From positions 2,046,001-2,110,000 of the forward strand of contig NZ_CP063813.1 in NCBI RefSeq assembly GCF_015277815.1: a DNA stretch of 64,000 bases, read 5' to 3'. The stretch comes from Microbacterium atlanticum (lineage in GTDB: Bacteria > Actinomycetota > Actinomycetes > Actinomycetales > Microbacteriaceae). Under the pieces are notes generated by a model. That model made no database searches and was not told where the DNA came from. It saw nothing but the letters and a program-made list of their open reading frames with translations. The first letter of the stretch is position 1, and each line of letters starts with the position of its first letter. This document shows, in pieces, positions 31,948 to 39,967 of this stretch. A program made the translations under genes and the position numbers.

Positions 31948-33336
31948 ATGGAGCTTTCATCGAGGACCCTGAGCACGTGGCCGGCGATCTTCGATGACGG
32001 TCTCGCGCTCCCGCCCGACCCGTGGGATGAGCCGGCGCCCGATGACGAGCTGCGTCCAGACCTCGACGTCGACGCCCTGCAGGCGACCGGCGAACTGCAC
32101 AGGCAGTCGATCAAGGCCATCGAGTACGCGACAGTCCGCAGCCGCGCCCTGCTTGCCGAGCAGTACGCCGGCATCGCCGACGTGCTGCGCGATGCTGGGG
32201 AACGTCCTGACCCGTGGACGGGCCCCGATCCGACTCTCGATCTGGAGTGGCGAGACCCGCGGGGTCGCACCGTCGCAGCCGTGCGCGCTGAGCGCCGCGA
32301 GATCGCGAAACGCGCGGCCGCCGCTGAGCTCGCGGTGTGCGCGGGTCTGTCAGAGGCGACCGTGCGCACACTCGCCTTTCGCGTCGAGACGCTGCGTCAG
32401 CGGTGCCCCCGTGTGTGGACGGCGTTCGCGTCCGGTCAGGTCTCCGAGCACAACGCGAATGTCGTCGCCCAGCACGCCGCCTCGCTACCCGACACGGCGC
32501 CCGATTCGTGGGCGGACTACGACGCGCAGGTGCTGGACGGATCGCGACGGATGCCGCCACCGAAGTTCCGCCTCCGCGCTCGCCTGGTCCGCGAACGGGT
32601 GCACCCCGAGTCCGTCGATCAACGCCATCGCCGGGCTGCCGAGGACCGCCGGGAGTGGTTCACGGCGGAGCCTGACGGCATGGCGACGCTGAGCATCTTC
32701 GGACCGGCTGCCGATGTGCTCGCCGCGCATCGCCGCGCCGATGCGCACGCCCGGCATCTGCGTGCCCAGCCGGGCGAAGAGCGCACGCTCGCGCAGCTGC
32801 GCGCCGACGTCCTTCTCGATCTGCTCGCGCACGGAGAGACGCCGCAGACTGGTCCGGCTCCCGAGCATGCCGCCGTTGCGATCACCGTGCCGGTGATGAC
32901 GCTCCTCGGCCACGACGACGCGCCCGCGACCCTCGACGGCTACGGTCCCATCGACGCCGACATCGCACGCCGCCTTGCAGGGCGAGCCCGCAGCTGGGTC
33001 CGCATCCTCACCCATCCCGTCACGGGCACCGTGCTGGACGTCGATCGGCGCACCTACCGGGTTCCTCGCGCCCTCCGCCGTTGGCTGGGAGTGCGCGACC
33101 CCGCCTGCATCGCCCCCGGGTGCGTGCGCCCCGCGCGCGACTGCGACATGGACCACCGCGTGGAATGGCAGTACGGCGGCACAACGACCGACACGAACCT
33201 CAGTCCACTGTGCAAGCCGCACCATGTGCTCAAGACCGAGAGCCTGTGGCGGCTCTACCGCGACGAGATCACCGGCGCGACGTGGTGGATCACGCCGATG
33301 GCGCAGCGGGTCGACCCCGAGCCACCGCCCTGGTGA
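31948..33336 (+). CDS. DUF222-HNH endonuclease-like protein (13E12 repeat family)
   Basis: A 462-residue protein with an N-terminal DUF222 domain (about 45-330) and a C-terminal HNH nuclease module (about 380-430). The HNH part shows CIAPGC, the DMDHRVEWQYGG core and LCKPHHVLKT, so the metal and catalytic histidines are present. This family is multicopy in many actinobacteria (the 13E12 repeat family of mycobacteria), and copies recombine with each other. Its biological role is unknown; a link to mobile or competitive elements has been suggested. No transposase or integrase is beside it. The start is leaderless. Confidence 0.9.
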   Translation: MELSSRTLSTWPAIFDDGLALPPDPWDEPAPDDELRPDLDVDALQATGELHRQSIKAIEYATVRSRALLAEQYAGIADVLRDAGERPDPWTGPDPTLDLEWRDPRGRTVAAVRAERREIAKRAAAAELAVCAGLSEATVRTLAFRVETLRQRCPRVWTAFASGQVSEHNANVVAQHAASLPDTAPDSWADYDAQVLDGSRRMPPPKFRLRARLVRERVHPESVDQRHRRAAEDRREWFTAEPDGMATLSIFGPAADVLAAHRRADAHARHLRAQPGEERTLAQLRADVLLDLLAHGETPQTGPAPEHAAVAITVPVMTLLGHDDAPATLDGYGPIDADIARRLAGRARSWVRILTHPVTGTVLDVDRRTYRVPRALRRWLGVRDPACIAPGCVRPARDCDMDHRVEWQYGGTTTDTNLSPLCKPHHVLKTESLWRLYRDEITGATWWITPMAQRVDPEPPPW

Positions 33337-33350
33337 CACCGCCCGGACGG

Positions 33351-33428
33351 GTCACGCACGCCGACGCACTCCGACGAGAGCCCGCTCGCGCTCGCCCAAC
33401 GCCGCGTCACGCACGCCAATGCACTCCG
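33351..33428. repeat. Imperfect 23-bp direct repeat after the DUF222-HNH gene
   Basis: GTCACGCACGCCGACGCACT (from 33351, unit 23 bases) recurs at 33406-33428 with two substitutions, 55 bases apart. The unit lies in the otherwise empty 190 bases between two converging genes. Origin unclear; it could be a decayed repeat left by recombination at the DUF222 locus. Confidence 0.5.
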
Positions 33429-33526
33429 CACGCCAACACGCCACGCTGTCTGGCTCGTCGCGCCCTCCGGCGCGCCGCGGCGTCACAGGCGCCCGCCCGA
33501 TGCCTCCCATCGCTGCGCGTCGCAGA

Positions 33527-35233
33527 TCATCTCTTGAAGCTCACGGCGAATTGGTGCGTGGTGCCGTCTGAGAGCTCCAGGACGAACGCGCCCGTCTTCT
33601 GTGCCCACGCTTTCTGCGTCTTCCACACGAACGTGTAGCGGTCGGTCGCCGGGTCGTACGTGAGTCCGCTTGCGCCGGGGGTCGCGGCATCCAACATCTC
33701 CCCCGCCGGATTCAGCACGGTGCCCGCGACGACGAAGCGCGCCGACGTCACCACGCCGAGACCCTGATCACCGGTCAACGAGAACCTGACGGGAATGGAC
33801 TGGCCCGCCTTGGCGACGTTGGGTTCGGTCATCGATACCGGGTCGAAGAACCCTGCGAAGTCGAACGTGTCGCGGTAGCCGAGCGCGAACGGCGAGAAGC
33901 TCGTCGTCACTCCGCAGACACGGCCGGGCACGGCGCTGGTCGTGATGTCGACCCAGCGGAAGGCCGCACCCGGCTCGGGAGCGTGGTGCCACAGCCGCGG
34001 CGGGGTGCCGGGGATGTTCTCGGTGTCGTACTGAATGCACACCTCGACGGCGCCGCCGTCGAACGACCCCGAGTAGTCCAGGTGGTAGTACAGCGGCGGG
34101 TCCCCGGCCAGCGAGAACTGATCCACCAGCGGGCCGGTCGTCGAGGTCGCCGCGGTGAACATGCCGGTCGTCCCTGCCGGGAAGGAGAAGTCGACAGTCG
34201 TCGAGCCGAGCACCAACGACGCCTCGGTCTCCGTCGCCTCAACTTCGTCCGACGCGCTGCTCACCGCCTGCGTGATCGTGAACGACCGGTACGTGCCCGC
34301 CGGCCAGTAGTTCTCGGCGAGCGTCCCCGCGAAGAGCCGATAGGCGGTGCCGAACTCGGCGGTCGCCGGCACGGTGAAGGTGGCGGCCAGCTCGCCCGAG
34401 GCATCCGTCATCGTCGTCCCCACCGAGAACGCGGTCTCGGGCAGGATGCCGCCCAGCAGCGTCATGTAGAAGTAGTCGACGCCCGGCGCGAGCCAAAGCT
34501 CGAGCTCGCGGTTCGCGGGCAGCCCCGACGCCGTCACGCTCGCCGTCACGCCCGGCGAGAGCTGCACCTCGTCCGGTGCGCCCGGGCCGACGACCGACAG
34601 CTCCTGCCCCACCGGGACCGTGCCCTCCGGTGTCGTCGGGCCGTCGAAGTGCACAGGCACGAAGTCGCCGGGCACGCGCGGCGCGCGGGCGATCTCGGTC
34701 GCTGCGGTGTCGGGGTCCACGGCCGGGTCCTCCGCCAACTCGTAGACCACGACGGTGCGACCGCCGTAGCGCGGGACGCCCTCGAACAGACCGGCGAAGC
34801 CGGAGTAGACGAACGCTCCGGTATCGGCGATCGATTGGCCGGGCTCCAGTCGGACACCGAACGCACCTGCCGTCGAGCCCCAGTAGTCGCCGTACGTCTC
34901 GCCCCGCCACAGCGGCTCGATCACCCCCTCGACGTCGACGTCGACCCCGAAGTCGATGTAGCGCACTTCGTCGGTGTGGTTCACCACGTTGATGCGCTGA
35001 AGCGGCAGATCGTTCAGCAGCGCGACATCACCGAAGTCCGGCGTCGCCATCACCCCCGTCTCGAACGACACGGTGAAGTCGCCGTCGGCGGTGACGACCG
35101 GGAAGCCCGGCATCATCGTCCAGTCCACCGGCGGCGGATCCTCGGCGAATGCCGGAGCGACGCCCACGCCGCCCGCAATCATGACCAGCACAGCGGACGC
35201 ACCCCACAGCGCCCGCGCCCTCTTCCCCATCAT
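33527..35233 (-). CDS. Secreted PxKF-domain protein
   Basis: A 568-residue exported protein. The signal peptide covers residues 1-30 (AWGASAVL-like core, ending APAFA before EDPP). The middle is a series of Ig-like or beta-sandwich segments. The last 90 residues match the PxKF domain: VAKAGQSIPVRFSLTGDQGLGV, then GLTYDPATDRYTFVWKTQKAW and LELSDGTTHQFAVSFKR. The signature has Arg in place of Lys (PVRF). No sortase motif or membrane anchor is present, so it is probably released. PxKF domains recur in secreted actinobacterial proteins with unknown roles. The stop faces the DUF222 gene. Confidence 0.8.
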   Translation of the reverse strand: MMGKRARALWGASAVLVMIAGGVGVAPAFAEDPPPVDWTMMPGFPVVTADGDFTVSFETGVMATPDFGDVALLNDLPLQRINVVNHTDEVRYIDFGVDVDVEGVIEPLWRGETYGDYWGSTAGAFGVRLEPGQSIADTGAFVYSGFAGLFEGVPRYGGRTVVVYELAEDPAVDPDTAATEIARAPRVPGDFVPVHFDGPTTPEGTVPVGQELSVVGPGAPDEVQLSPGVTASVTASGLPANRELELWLAPGVDYFYMTLLGGILPETAFSVGTTMTDASGELAATFTVPATAEFGTAYRLFAGTLAENYWPAGTYRSFTITQAVSSASDEVEATETEASLVLGSTTVDFSFPAGTTGMFTAATSTTGPLVDQFSLAGDPPLYYHLDYSGSFDGGAVEVCIQYDTENIPGTPPRLWHHAPEPGAAFRWVDITTSAVPGRVCGVTTSFSPFALGYRDTFDFAGFFDPVSMTEPNVAKAGQSIPVRFSLTGDQGLGVVTSARFVVAGTVLNPAGEMLDAATPGASGLTYDPATDRYTFVWKTQKAWAQKTGAFVLELSDGTTHQFAVSFKR

Positions 35234-35299
35234 GCGAACCCCGATTCGTCCCGCGCGGCGAGACGTTCGCCGACGGTCCCACGACCGCCGTTGTCGCAG

Positions 35300-35328
35300 A
35301 TGCTCCTCGCCGCCACCGGGCGTGTCAA
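35300..35328 (-). promoter_or_regulatory. Candidate promoter of the PxKF gene
   Basis: A perfect TTGACA (35323-35328), a 17-base spacer and GAGCAT (35300-35305) on the - strand. The start site near 35293 would leave a 60-base leader. Confidence 0.4.
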
Positions 35329-35352
35329 GACCACGGCGGCGCGACCCGGCTT

Positions 35353-35652
35353 TCAGCCGTCCAGCACCTCGAGCCGCACCGTCACCGGGCCGCCCTCGGC
35401 CAGCCCCTCGGCGTCGCGCACCGCCTTCTTCAGCGGCAGCACGTACGAACCCGTCCCGGAGTCGGGGAAGATCGACGTCGCCCACTCCGTGCCGCCCACA
35501 CGCGCTCGCACCCGGACGGACCCGAAGCCGCGAGACGGCCGCGGGATCTCGCGGATGTCGGCGCTCAGCTCTGGCGGCACCGACGTGAAGTACCACGACG
35601 CGTCGTCCCGGGCGTCCCAGCGCCACACCTCGCCGTCGAACTCGATGATCAC
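35353..35652 (-). CDS. DUF1905 protein
   Basis: A 99-residue single-domain protein of the DUF1905 family. Conserved blocks are EFDGEVWRWD, DASWYFTSVPPELSADIRE, RGFGSVRVRARVG, SIFPDSGTGSYVLPLKKAVR and the terminal VRLEV. The family is a small beta-barrel, sometimes fused to a YdeI domain; function unknown. The GTG at 35652 is chosen because TAGCCT lies seven bases upstream, giving a leaderless start. It is divergent from the alpha/beta hydrolase gene, 53 bases start to start. Confidence 0.85.
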   Translation of the reverse strand: MIIEFDGEVWRWDARDDASWYFTSVPPELSADIREIPRPSRGFGSVRVRARVGGTEWATSIFPDSGTGSYVLPLKKAVRDAEGLAEGGPVTVRLEVLDG

Positions 35653-35659
35653 GATCACG

Positions 35660-35665
35660 AGGCTA
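35660..35665 (-). promoter_or_regulatory. -10 box for leaderless DUF1905 gene
   Basis: TAGCCT on the - strand, seven bases before the GTG at 35652. Back to back with the hydrolase -10 box at 35694-35699. Confidence 0.5.
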
Positions 35666-35693
35666 CCCAGCGGCGCCGACGTGGGCACGAGCG

Positions 35694-35699
35694 TACGAT
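35694..35699 (+). promoter_or_regulatory. -10 box for leaderless hydrolase gene
   Basis: TACGAT lies six bases before the ATG at 35706. Confidence 0.5.
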
Positions 35700-35705
35700 G
35701 CCGCC

Positions 35706-36488
35706 ATGGCCGACGTCCTGGCGGGCGGAGTCCGCATCGCGTACCAGCGGCGGGGGCATGGCTCACCGCTCGTGCTATTTCACGGAGCCTTCGAGGACTC
35801 CCGCGTGTGGACCGACACGCTCCAGCGGCTCAGCCCGCACGCCGACGTGATCGCGTGGGACGCTCCGGGGTGCGGCGGCTCCGGCGACGTGCCCGAAGGC
35901 TGGACCGACCATGACTGGGCCGACGCGGCCGCCGCCTTCCTGCGTGAACTCGGCGTTGTCAAACCGTGTGTCGCCGGGTTCTCGCTGGGGTCGATGCTCG
36001 CCCTCCTCCTCGCCCGCGATCATCCTGACGCGATCGGCAGCCTTGTCCTCGTGGGCGCGTACGCCGGGTGGGGCGGCTCACTCACCCCCGACGCCCTCGC
36101 CGAGCGGCTCCAAGCGGCACGATTCACGATGGAGCACCCGGTCGCCGAGTGGGCCGACGGCTTCCTCGACACCGTGTTCGCCGGCGATGCCGATCCCGGC
36201 CGCCGCGCACAGGCCCGAGCGCTGCTCGACGACTGGCGGCCGTCGACCACCGCTGCCCTCCTCGACGTGGCGTCGATGGATCTGCGCGCCGCGCTGCCCG
36301 CGATCCGGACGCCGACCGTCGTCGTCCGCGGGGCCGACGACGTGCGCAGTTCGCGGGAAGCAGCACTCGACGTCGTGCGCCGACTGCCACGCGCGCGATT
36401 CACCGAGATCCCCCGTCTCGGCCACGACTGCACCGGACCTGAACTCGATGCGGTGATGCTCGACGCCCTCGCGACGACCGCGCACTGA
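35706..36488 (+). CDS. Alpha/beta-fold hydrolase
   Basis: A 260-residue alpha/beta hydrolase. The nucleophile elbow is GFSLGS (S93), the acid is D211 or D212 in GADDVRS and the base is H240 in RLGHD, so the triad is complete. The oxyanion segment LFHGAFEDSRVW is typical. Esterase, lactonase or haloperoxidase-like activity is possible; substrate unknown. It stands alone with a leaderless promoter shared back to back with the DUF1905 gene. Confidence 0.88.
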   Translation: MADVLAGGVRIAYQRRGHGSPLVLFHGAFEDSRVWTDTLQRLSPHADVIAWDAPGCGGSGDVPEGWTDHDWADAAAAFLRELGVVKPCVAGFSLGSMLALLLARDHPDAIGSLVLVGAYAGWGGSLTPDALAERLQAARFTMEHPVAEWADGFLDTVFAGDADPGRRAQARALLDDWRPSTTAALLDVASMDLRAALPAIRTPTVVVRGADDVRSSREAALDVVRRLPRARFTEIPRLGHDCTGPELDAVMLDALATTAH

Positions 36489-36510
36489 CGACGCCCGAGC
36501 GGCACGTCCG

Positions 36511-36939
36511 TCAGAGGTGCTCGCCCGGCGCACCGCCGTGCCGGTCGACGAGCCGCTGCAGGCAGTTCGACCACCCCTCGACGTGCTGCGCCCGCTCGTC
36601 GGCGGTCGCGAAACCGGAGTGCCGCACGATGACGCGGGTCGCGGCATCCGCCGCCTCTTCCAGCGCGATCTCGACGTCGGTGGTGTGCTCCTCCCCCGCC
36701 CACCGCCACGCCAGCCGCAGCCGATGCGGGGCTTCGAAGGCCAGCACGGTCGCCTCCACGGCGAGGTCGGCCACCTCGGAGCGCACCTGCCACGGCCCGA
36801 GCTCGCGTACTTCGACGACCGCTGTCGTCTCGAACCGCGGCGGCCAGATCCAGCCGACGAGCAGGTCGGCGAGCGTGAATTCCGCCCAGACCACGTCGAC
36901 GGATGCCGCAACCAGCGCCTCTTCGGTGAGCTCATGCAT
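36511..36939 (-). CDS. SRPBCC/AHSA1-family protein
   Basis: A 142-residue helix-grip (START-like) protein of the AHSA1/SRPBCC group. Typical features are ASVDVVWAEFT near the N-terminus, the WIWPPRFETTAVVEV strands and the terminal helix GWSNCLQRLVDRHG. Such proteins bind hydrophobic ligands or act as co-chaperone-like domains. The ATG at 36939 has TACGGT six bases upstream (36946-36951). It is divergent from the GNAT gene at 37015, so two leaderless promoters lie back to back. Confidence 0.85.
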   Translation of the reverse strand: MHELTEEALVAASVDVVWAEFTLADLLVGWIWPPRFETTAVVEVRELGPWQVRSEVADLAVEATVLAFEAPHRLRLAWRWAGEEHTTDVEIALEEAADAATRVIVRHSGFATADERAQHVEGWSNCLQRLVDRHGGAPGEHL

Positions 36940-36945
36940 CCCCAC

Positions 36946-36951
36946 ACCGTA
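36946..36951 (-). promoter_or_regulatory. -10 box for leaderless SRPBCC gene
   Basis: TACGGT on the - strand, six bases before the ATG at 36939. Confidence 0.5.
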
Positions 36952-37002
36952 CGCCTGCGCGGCGACACGCGAGTGGCCGTCGCGGACGTCGGCGGGTCGG
37001 TC

Positions 37003-37008
37003 TACGCT
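37003..37008 (+). promoter_or_regulatory. -10 box for leaderless GNAT gene
   Basis: TACGCT lies six bases before the ATG at 37015. Confidence 0.5.
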
Positions 37009-37014
37009 CCCGCC

Positions 37015-37602
37015 ATGGGTGCACTCCGCTTCGTGCCGGCGAACGAGGCGTCGTGGGACGACCTGCAGGCGATCCTCACCGGCGCCGCCGGCCGCTGCCA
37101 GTGCCAGCGCCAGCGCCTCGGCGACCGCGACTGGTGGTACCTGCCCCAGGGCGAGCGCGCCGCCATCCTCGAGGCCGAGACCCACTGCGGCGATCCGCGC
37201 GCGACCGAGACGATCGGCATCGTCGCGTACGACGACGACGAGCCCGTCGCATGGGCTGCGGTCGACCGGCGCGGCGTCTACGGGCGCGTGCGGGGATCGC
37301 CCGTGCCCTGGCAGGGGCGCACCGAAGATCCGGACGACGACACCGTGTGGGCGATCCCCTGCACGGTGGTGCGCAAGGGCCACCGCGGCCAGGGGCTCAC
37401 CTACCCGCTCGTCGCCGCAGCGGCCGAGCACGCGCGGGCCCGCGGCGCGGCGGCCGTCGAGGGCTATCCCCTGCTCACGGAGGGCAAGAAGGTCATCTGG
37501 GACGAGATGAGCGTCGGCGCCGTGGGACCGTTCCTCGCGGCGGGGTTCCGCGAGGTCACCCATCCCACCAAGCGTCGGCTGGTCATGCGCCTCGACTTCT
37601 GA
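37015..37602 (+). CDS. GNAT acetyltransferase with N-terminal CQCQ motif
   Basis: A 195-residue GNAT-fold protein. A CQCQRQ motif near residue 25 precedes the acetyl-CoA core: DDTVWAIPCTVVRKGHRGQGL with the V-x-x-x-x-R-G-Q-G-L loop, then PLVAAAAEHARARGA and VEGYPL. It is a paralogue of the protein at 47121-47732, which has the same CQCQ, DDETVWA and EAYPL blocks. Substrate unknown; the cysteines could bind metal. The leaderless ATG at 37015 is preferred to the long open frame upstream. Confidence 0.85.
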   Translation: MGALRFVPANEASWDDLQAILTGAAGRCQCQRQRLGDRDWWYLPQGERAAILEAETHCGDPRATETIGIVAYDDDEPVAWAAVDRRGVYGRVRGSPVPWQGRTEDPDDDTVWAIPCTVVRKGHRGQGLTYPLVAAAAEHARARGAAAVEGYPLLTEGKKVIWDEMSVGAVGPFLAAGFREVTHPTKRRLVMRLDF

Positions 37603-37621
37603 GCACCGCGACGGCGAGGGC

Positions 37622-37686
37622 GGTGATCACCACGGCGGTAGATCACCGCAGCGGAGGGACCACCACGACGGTGATCACCACAGCGG
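37622..37686. repeat. Repeated GGTGATCACC palindromes between convergent genes
   Basis: The 17-mer GGTGATCACCAC(G/A)GCGG-type unit occurs at 37622-37638 and 37670-37686, with a degenerate copy GGTAGATCACCGCAGCGG at 37637-37654. Each full copy carries the perfect palindrome GGTGATCACC. The last copy runs into the end of the aldo/keto reductase gene. Copies can also pair with one another as a terminator hairpin. Confidence 0.6.
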
Positions 37687-38667
37687 GTGGATCGCCTCGC
37701 GGAGGTCGCGGTCGTACACGTCGTGGACGACCCGGTCGAACGCGGCGACGTCGAAGCCTCCGTCGAGGAGCGCCCCGGCGGCGGCGTTCGCCTCGGCCTG
37801 ACGGACGTTGCGGGCACCGGGGATGACGCTCGTCACGCCGCGCTGTGCGGCGATCCACGCGAGCGTCGCGGCCGGAAGTGACACGCCCTCCGGCAGCGCG
37901 GCGGCGAGCTCGTCGGCCGCCCTGATGCCCGTCTCGAACTCGACGCCCGAGAAGGTCTCCCCGCGGTCGAACGCCTCGCCGTGCCGGTTGTACGTGCGAT
38001 GGTCGTCGGCGGCGAAGGTCGTCTGGGCGGTGTACCTGCCCGACAGCAGACCGGACGCGAGCGGCACGCGGGCGAAGATCGCGACGCCGGCGGCCTCGGC
38101 CGCCGGCAGCACCTCGTCCAGGGGCTTGAGCCGGAACGGGTTGAAGATGATCTGCACGTTCGTCACGTTCGGGCGGGCGATCGCCGCCAGCGCCTGCGCG
38201 GTCGTCTCGACCGACACCCCGTACGCCGCGATCGCCCCGTCGGCGACGAGCTCGTCGAGGGCGTCGTACGTCGCGTCGTCCTCGATCACCGCGGTGGGCG
38301 GGCAGTGCAGCTGCACCAGGTCGAGCGTGTCGACCCCGAGGTTGCGGCGCGACCGCTCGGTCCACGCCCGGAAGTTCTCGGGCGTGTAGTTCTCGGGCTC
38401 CTGCGCCATGCGCCGGCCCATCTTGGTCGCCACGGTGATGCCGTGGCCGGAACGCCCGGCCAGGAAGCGCCCGATGAGCGACTCGCTCCGCCCGTCGCCG
38501 TACACGTCGGCGGTGTCGAAGAGGGTCACGCCCTGATCGGCGGATGCCGCGAGCACGGCCGTCGCGTCCTCCTCGCTGACATCCCCCCAGTCGGCTCCGA
38601 GCTGCCAGGTGCCGAGGCCGATCGCCGAGATCGAGCGTCCGGTACGGCCGAGTGCGCGCTGCTGCAT
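37675..38667 (-). CDS. Aldo/keto reductase
   Basis: A 330-residue TIM-barrel NADPH oxidoreductase. Signatures: GRTGRSISAIGLGTWQLG at the N-terminus, catalytic D and Y in FDTADVYGDGRSE, K in VATKMG, the H in LVQLHCPP, and the NADPH-binding SVIPGARNVRQAEANA. It resembles the YajO/Tas subgroup acting on small aldehydes or ketones. The ATG at 38667 has GGAGGAT upstream; an in-frame start 15 codons earlier lacks one. Substrate unknown. Confidence 0.92.
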   Translation of the reverse strand: MQQRALGRTGRSISAIGLGTWQLGADWGDVSEEDATAVLAASADQGVTLFDTADVYGDGRSESLIGRFLAGRSGHGITVATKMGRRMAQEPENYTPENFRAWTERSRRNLGVDTLDLVQLHCPPTAVIEDDATYDALDELVADGAIAAYGVSVETTAQALAAIARPNVTNVQIIFNPFRLKPLDEVLPAAEAAGVAIFARVPLASGLLSGRYTAQTTFAADDHRTYNRHGEAFDRGETFSGVEFETGIRAADELAAALPEGVSLPAATLAWIAAQRGVTSVIPGARNVRQAEANAAAGALLDGGFDVAAFDRVVHDVYDRDLREAIHPLW

Positions 38668-38800
38668 GGGGATCCTCCGCGATCGAGAGATGAGCGGCTT
38701 CCAGCATCCCACCTCCTGATGCCCGCGGGCCGGGACACCGGCAGGTCATCAGCGCTGCACCCTGCAGACGCAATCGCAGACGGCGCACCGCCCTGACGGC

Positions 38801-38806
38801 TAGGTT
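38801..38806 (+). promoter_or_regulatory. -10 box upstream of the FUSC-family gene
   Basis: TAGGTT, giving a leader of about 20 bases that contains the GGGAGGG ribosome binding site. This is one of the few leadered single genes here. Confidence 0.45.
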
Positions 38807-38833
38807 GGCCCTGCGACCGAAGGGAGGGACGTC

Positions 38834-39919
38834 GTGATGATCGAGCGTGCCGAGCCGCTGAAGCGCGCGGTCTCGTACACGGCGCGTCTGGCGCAGCAGC
38901 CGCGCTTGCTGCTGGCGGTGAAGACGTCGCTCGCGGCGGTGTTCGCGTGGTATCTCGCGCCGCTGATCCCGTTCGCCGACGACCAGTACTCGTACTACGC
39001 CCCGCTCGGGGCGCTCGTCACGATGCACCCGACGATCGCCCGCTCGGCGACCGTGGGCGTGCAGGTGCTGCTCGGCCTCGCAGTCGGCATCGGCCTCGGC
39101 CTCTGCGGCGTCGCGGGGCTGCGCCTGGGGCTGCCGGGCGGGCTCGTGCTCAGCGTGGTGATCGGCGTGGGCGTGCTGCTGGGAGGTCTGCGGCTGCTCG
39201 GGGCGGGTGGCGACTGGGCCGCCCTGGCCGCGCTGTTCGTGCTGCTGACCGGCGGCGCCGACCCCGAGACGTTCTCGATCTCGTACCTGGGCACCGTGGC
39301 GTTCGGCGTGATCGTCGGCATCGCCGTCAACCTCATCGTCGTGCCGCCGCTGTACCTGCGGCAGGCGGGAGAACGGCTGACGGCCCTCCGCGAGACCGTC
39401 ACGGATCTGCTGGAGGATGCCGCCGCCGCGGTGGCCGAGGACCGCATCGAGCCGGACCGCTTCACCGCCGCTCTCGCGGCGCTCGACGAGACGCGCACCG
39501 CGGTCACGGCGGATGTCGACGAGGCGGACGAGAGCGCCCGCGCCAATCCCCGGCGTCGTCGGCACGGTGACGAACGGGAGGAGAACGCGAAGCGCATGGC
39601 GGCACTCGAGCGCTCGGCGTTCCTCACCCGCGACCTCGTCGACCTGCTCGTCGAGCTGCAGGCCGGCGACGACGCGGCGATCACCGACGCGGTGCGCCCA
39701 GAACTCGCGCGAGCCATCCGCGCCGCCGCGGACCTCGTCGCCACACCGATCGGCGACGAGCGCGCACCCGCGAGGTTCCGTGCCGCCAGTGACGCGCTCA
39801 CGGAGTATCAGCAGGCGCTCGGCACGCCGCATCCCTCCCGGCGCGCCGGCATCGCGACCGGCGCGGCGGTGGAGCTGTGCCTGCGGCGCATCATCGACGT
39901 CTCCCGCCCGTTCGTCTGA
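38834..39919 (+). CDS. FUSC/aromatic-acid-exporter-family membrane protein
   Basis: A 361-residue protein. About six membrane helices fill residues 25-175 (LLLAVKTSLAAVFAWYLAPL, YYAPLGALVTMHPT). A cytoplasmic helical region with a charged stretch (SARANPRRRRHGDEREEN) follows. The N-terminal half matches the fusaric-acid-resistance/FUSC superfamily, half the size of the two-repeat forms, so it probably dimerises. It may export aromatic acids or other organic anions. GGGAGGG lies five bases before the GTG; an ATG follows directly. Confidence 0.82.
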   Translation: MMIERAEPLKRAVSYTARLAQQPRLLLAVKTSLAAVFAWYLAPLIPFADDQYSYYAPLGALVTMHPTIARSATVGVQVLLGLAVGIGLGLCGVAGLRLGLPGGLVLSVVIGVGVLLGGLRLLGAGGDWAALAALFVLLTGGADPETFSISYLGTVAFGVIVGIAVNLIVVPPLYLRQAGERLTALRETVTDLLEDAAAAVAEDRIEPDRFTAALAALDETRTAVTADVDEADESARANPRRRRHGDEREENAKRMAALERSAFLTRDLVDLLVELQAGDDAAITDAVRPELARAIRAAADLVATPIGDERAPARFRAASDALTEYQQALGTPHPSRRAGIATGAAVELCLRRIIDVSRPFV

Positions 39920-39921
39920 CG

Positions 39922-39967
39922 ACCCGCGGGGCAGCCGGCGGCCACGGCGGTCGAGGGCGCCGCGGGT
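39922..39967. terminator. Hairpin between convergent FUSC and L,D-transpeptidase genes
   Basis: ACCCGCGG (39922-39929) pairs with CCGCGGGT (39960-39967) around a GC-rich loop that can fold further. It fills the gap between the two stops. Confidence 0.5.

Noticed and set aside
37622..37686. CRISPR-like short repeat array
   Set aside because: Only two full copies, irregular spacing, no unique spacers and no cas genes.
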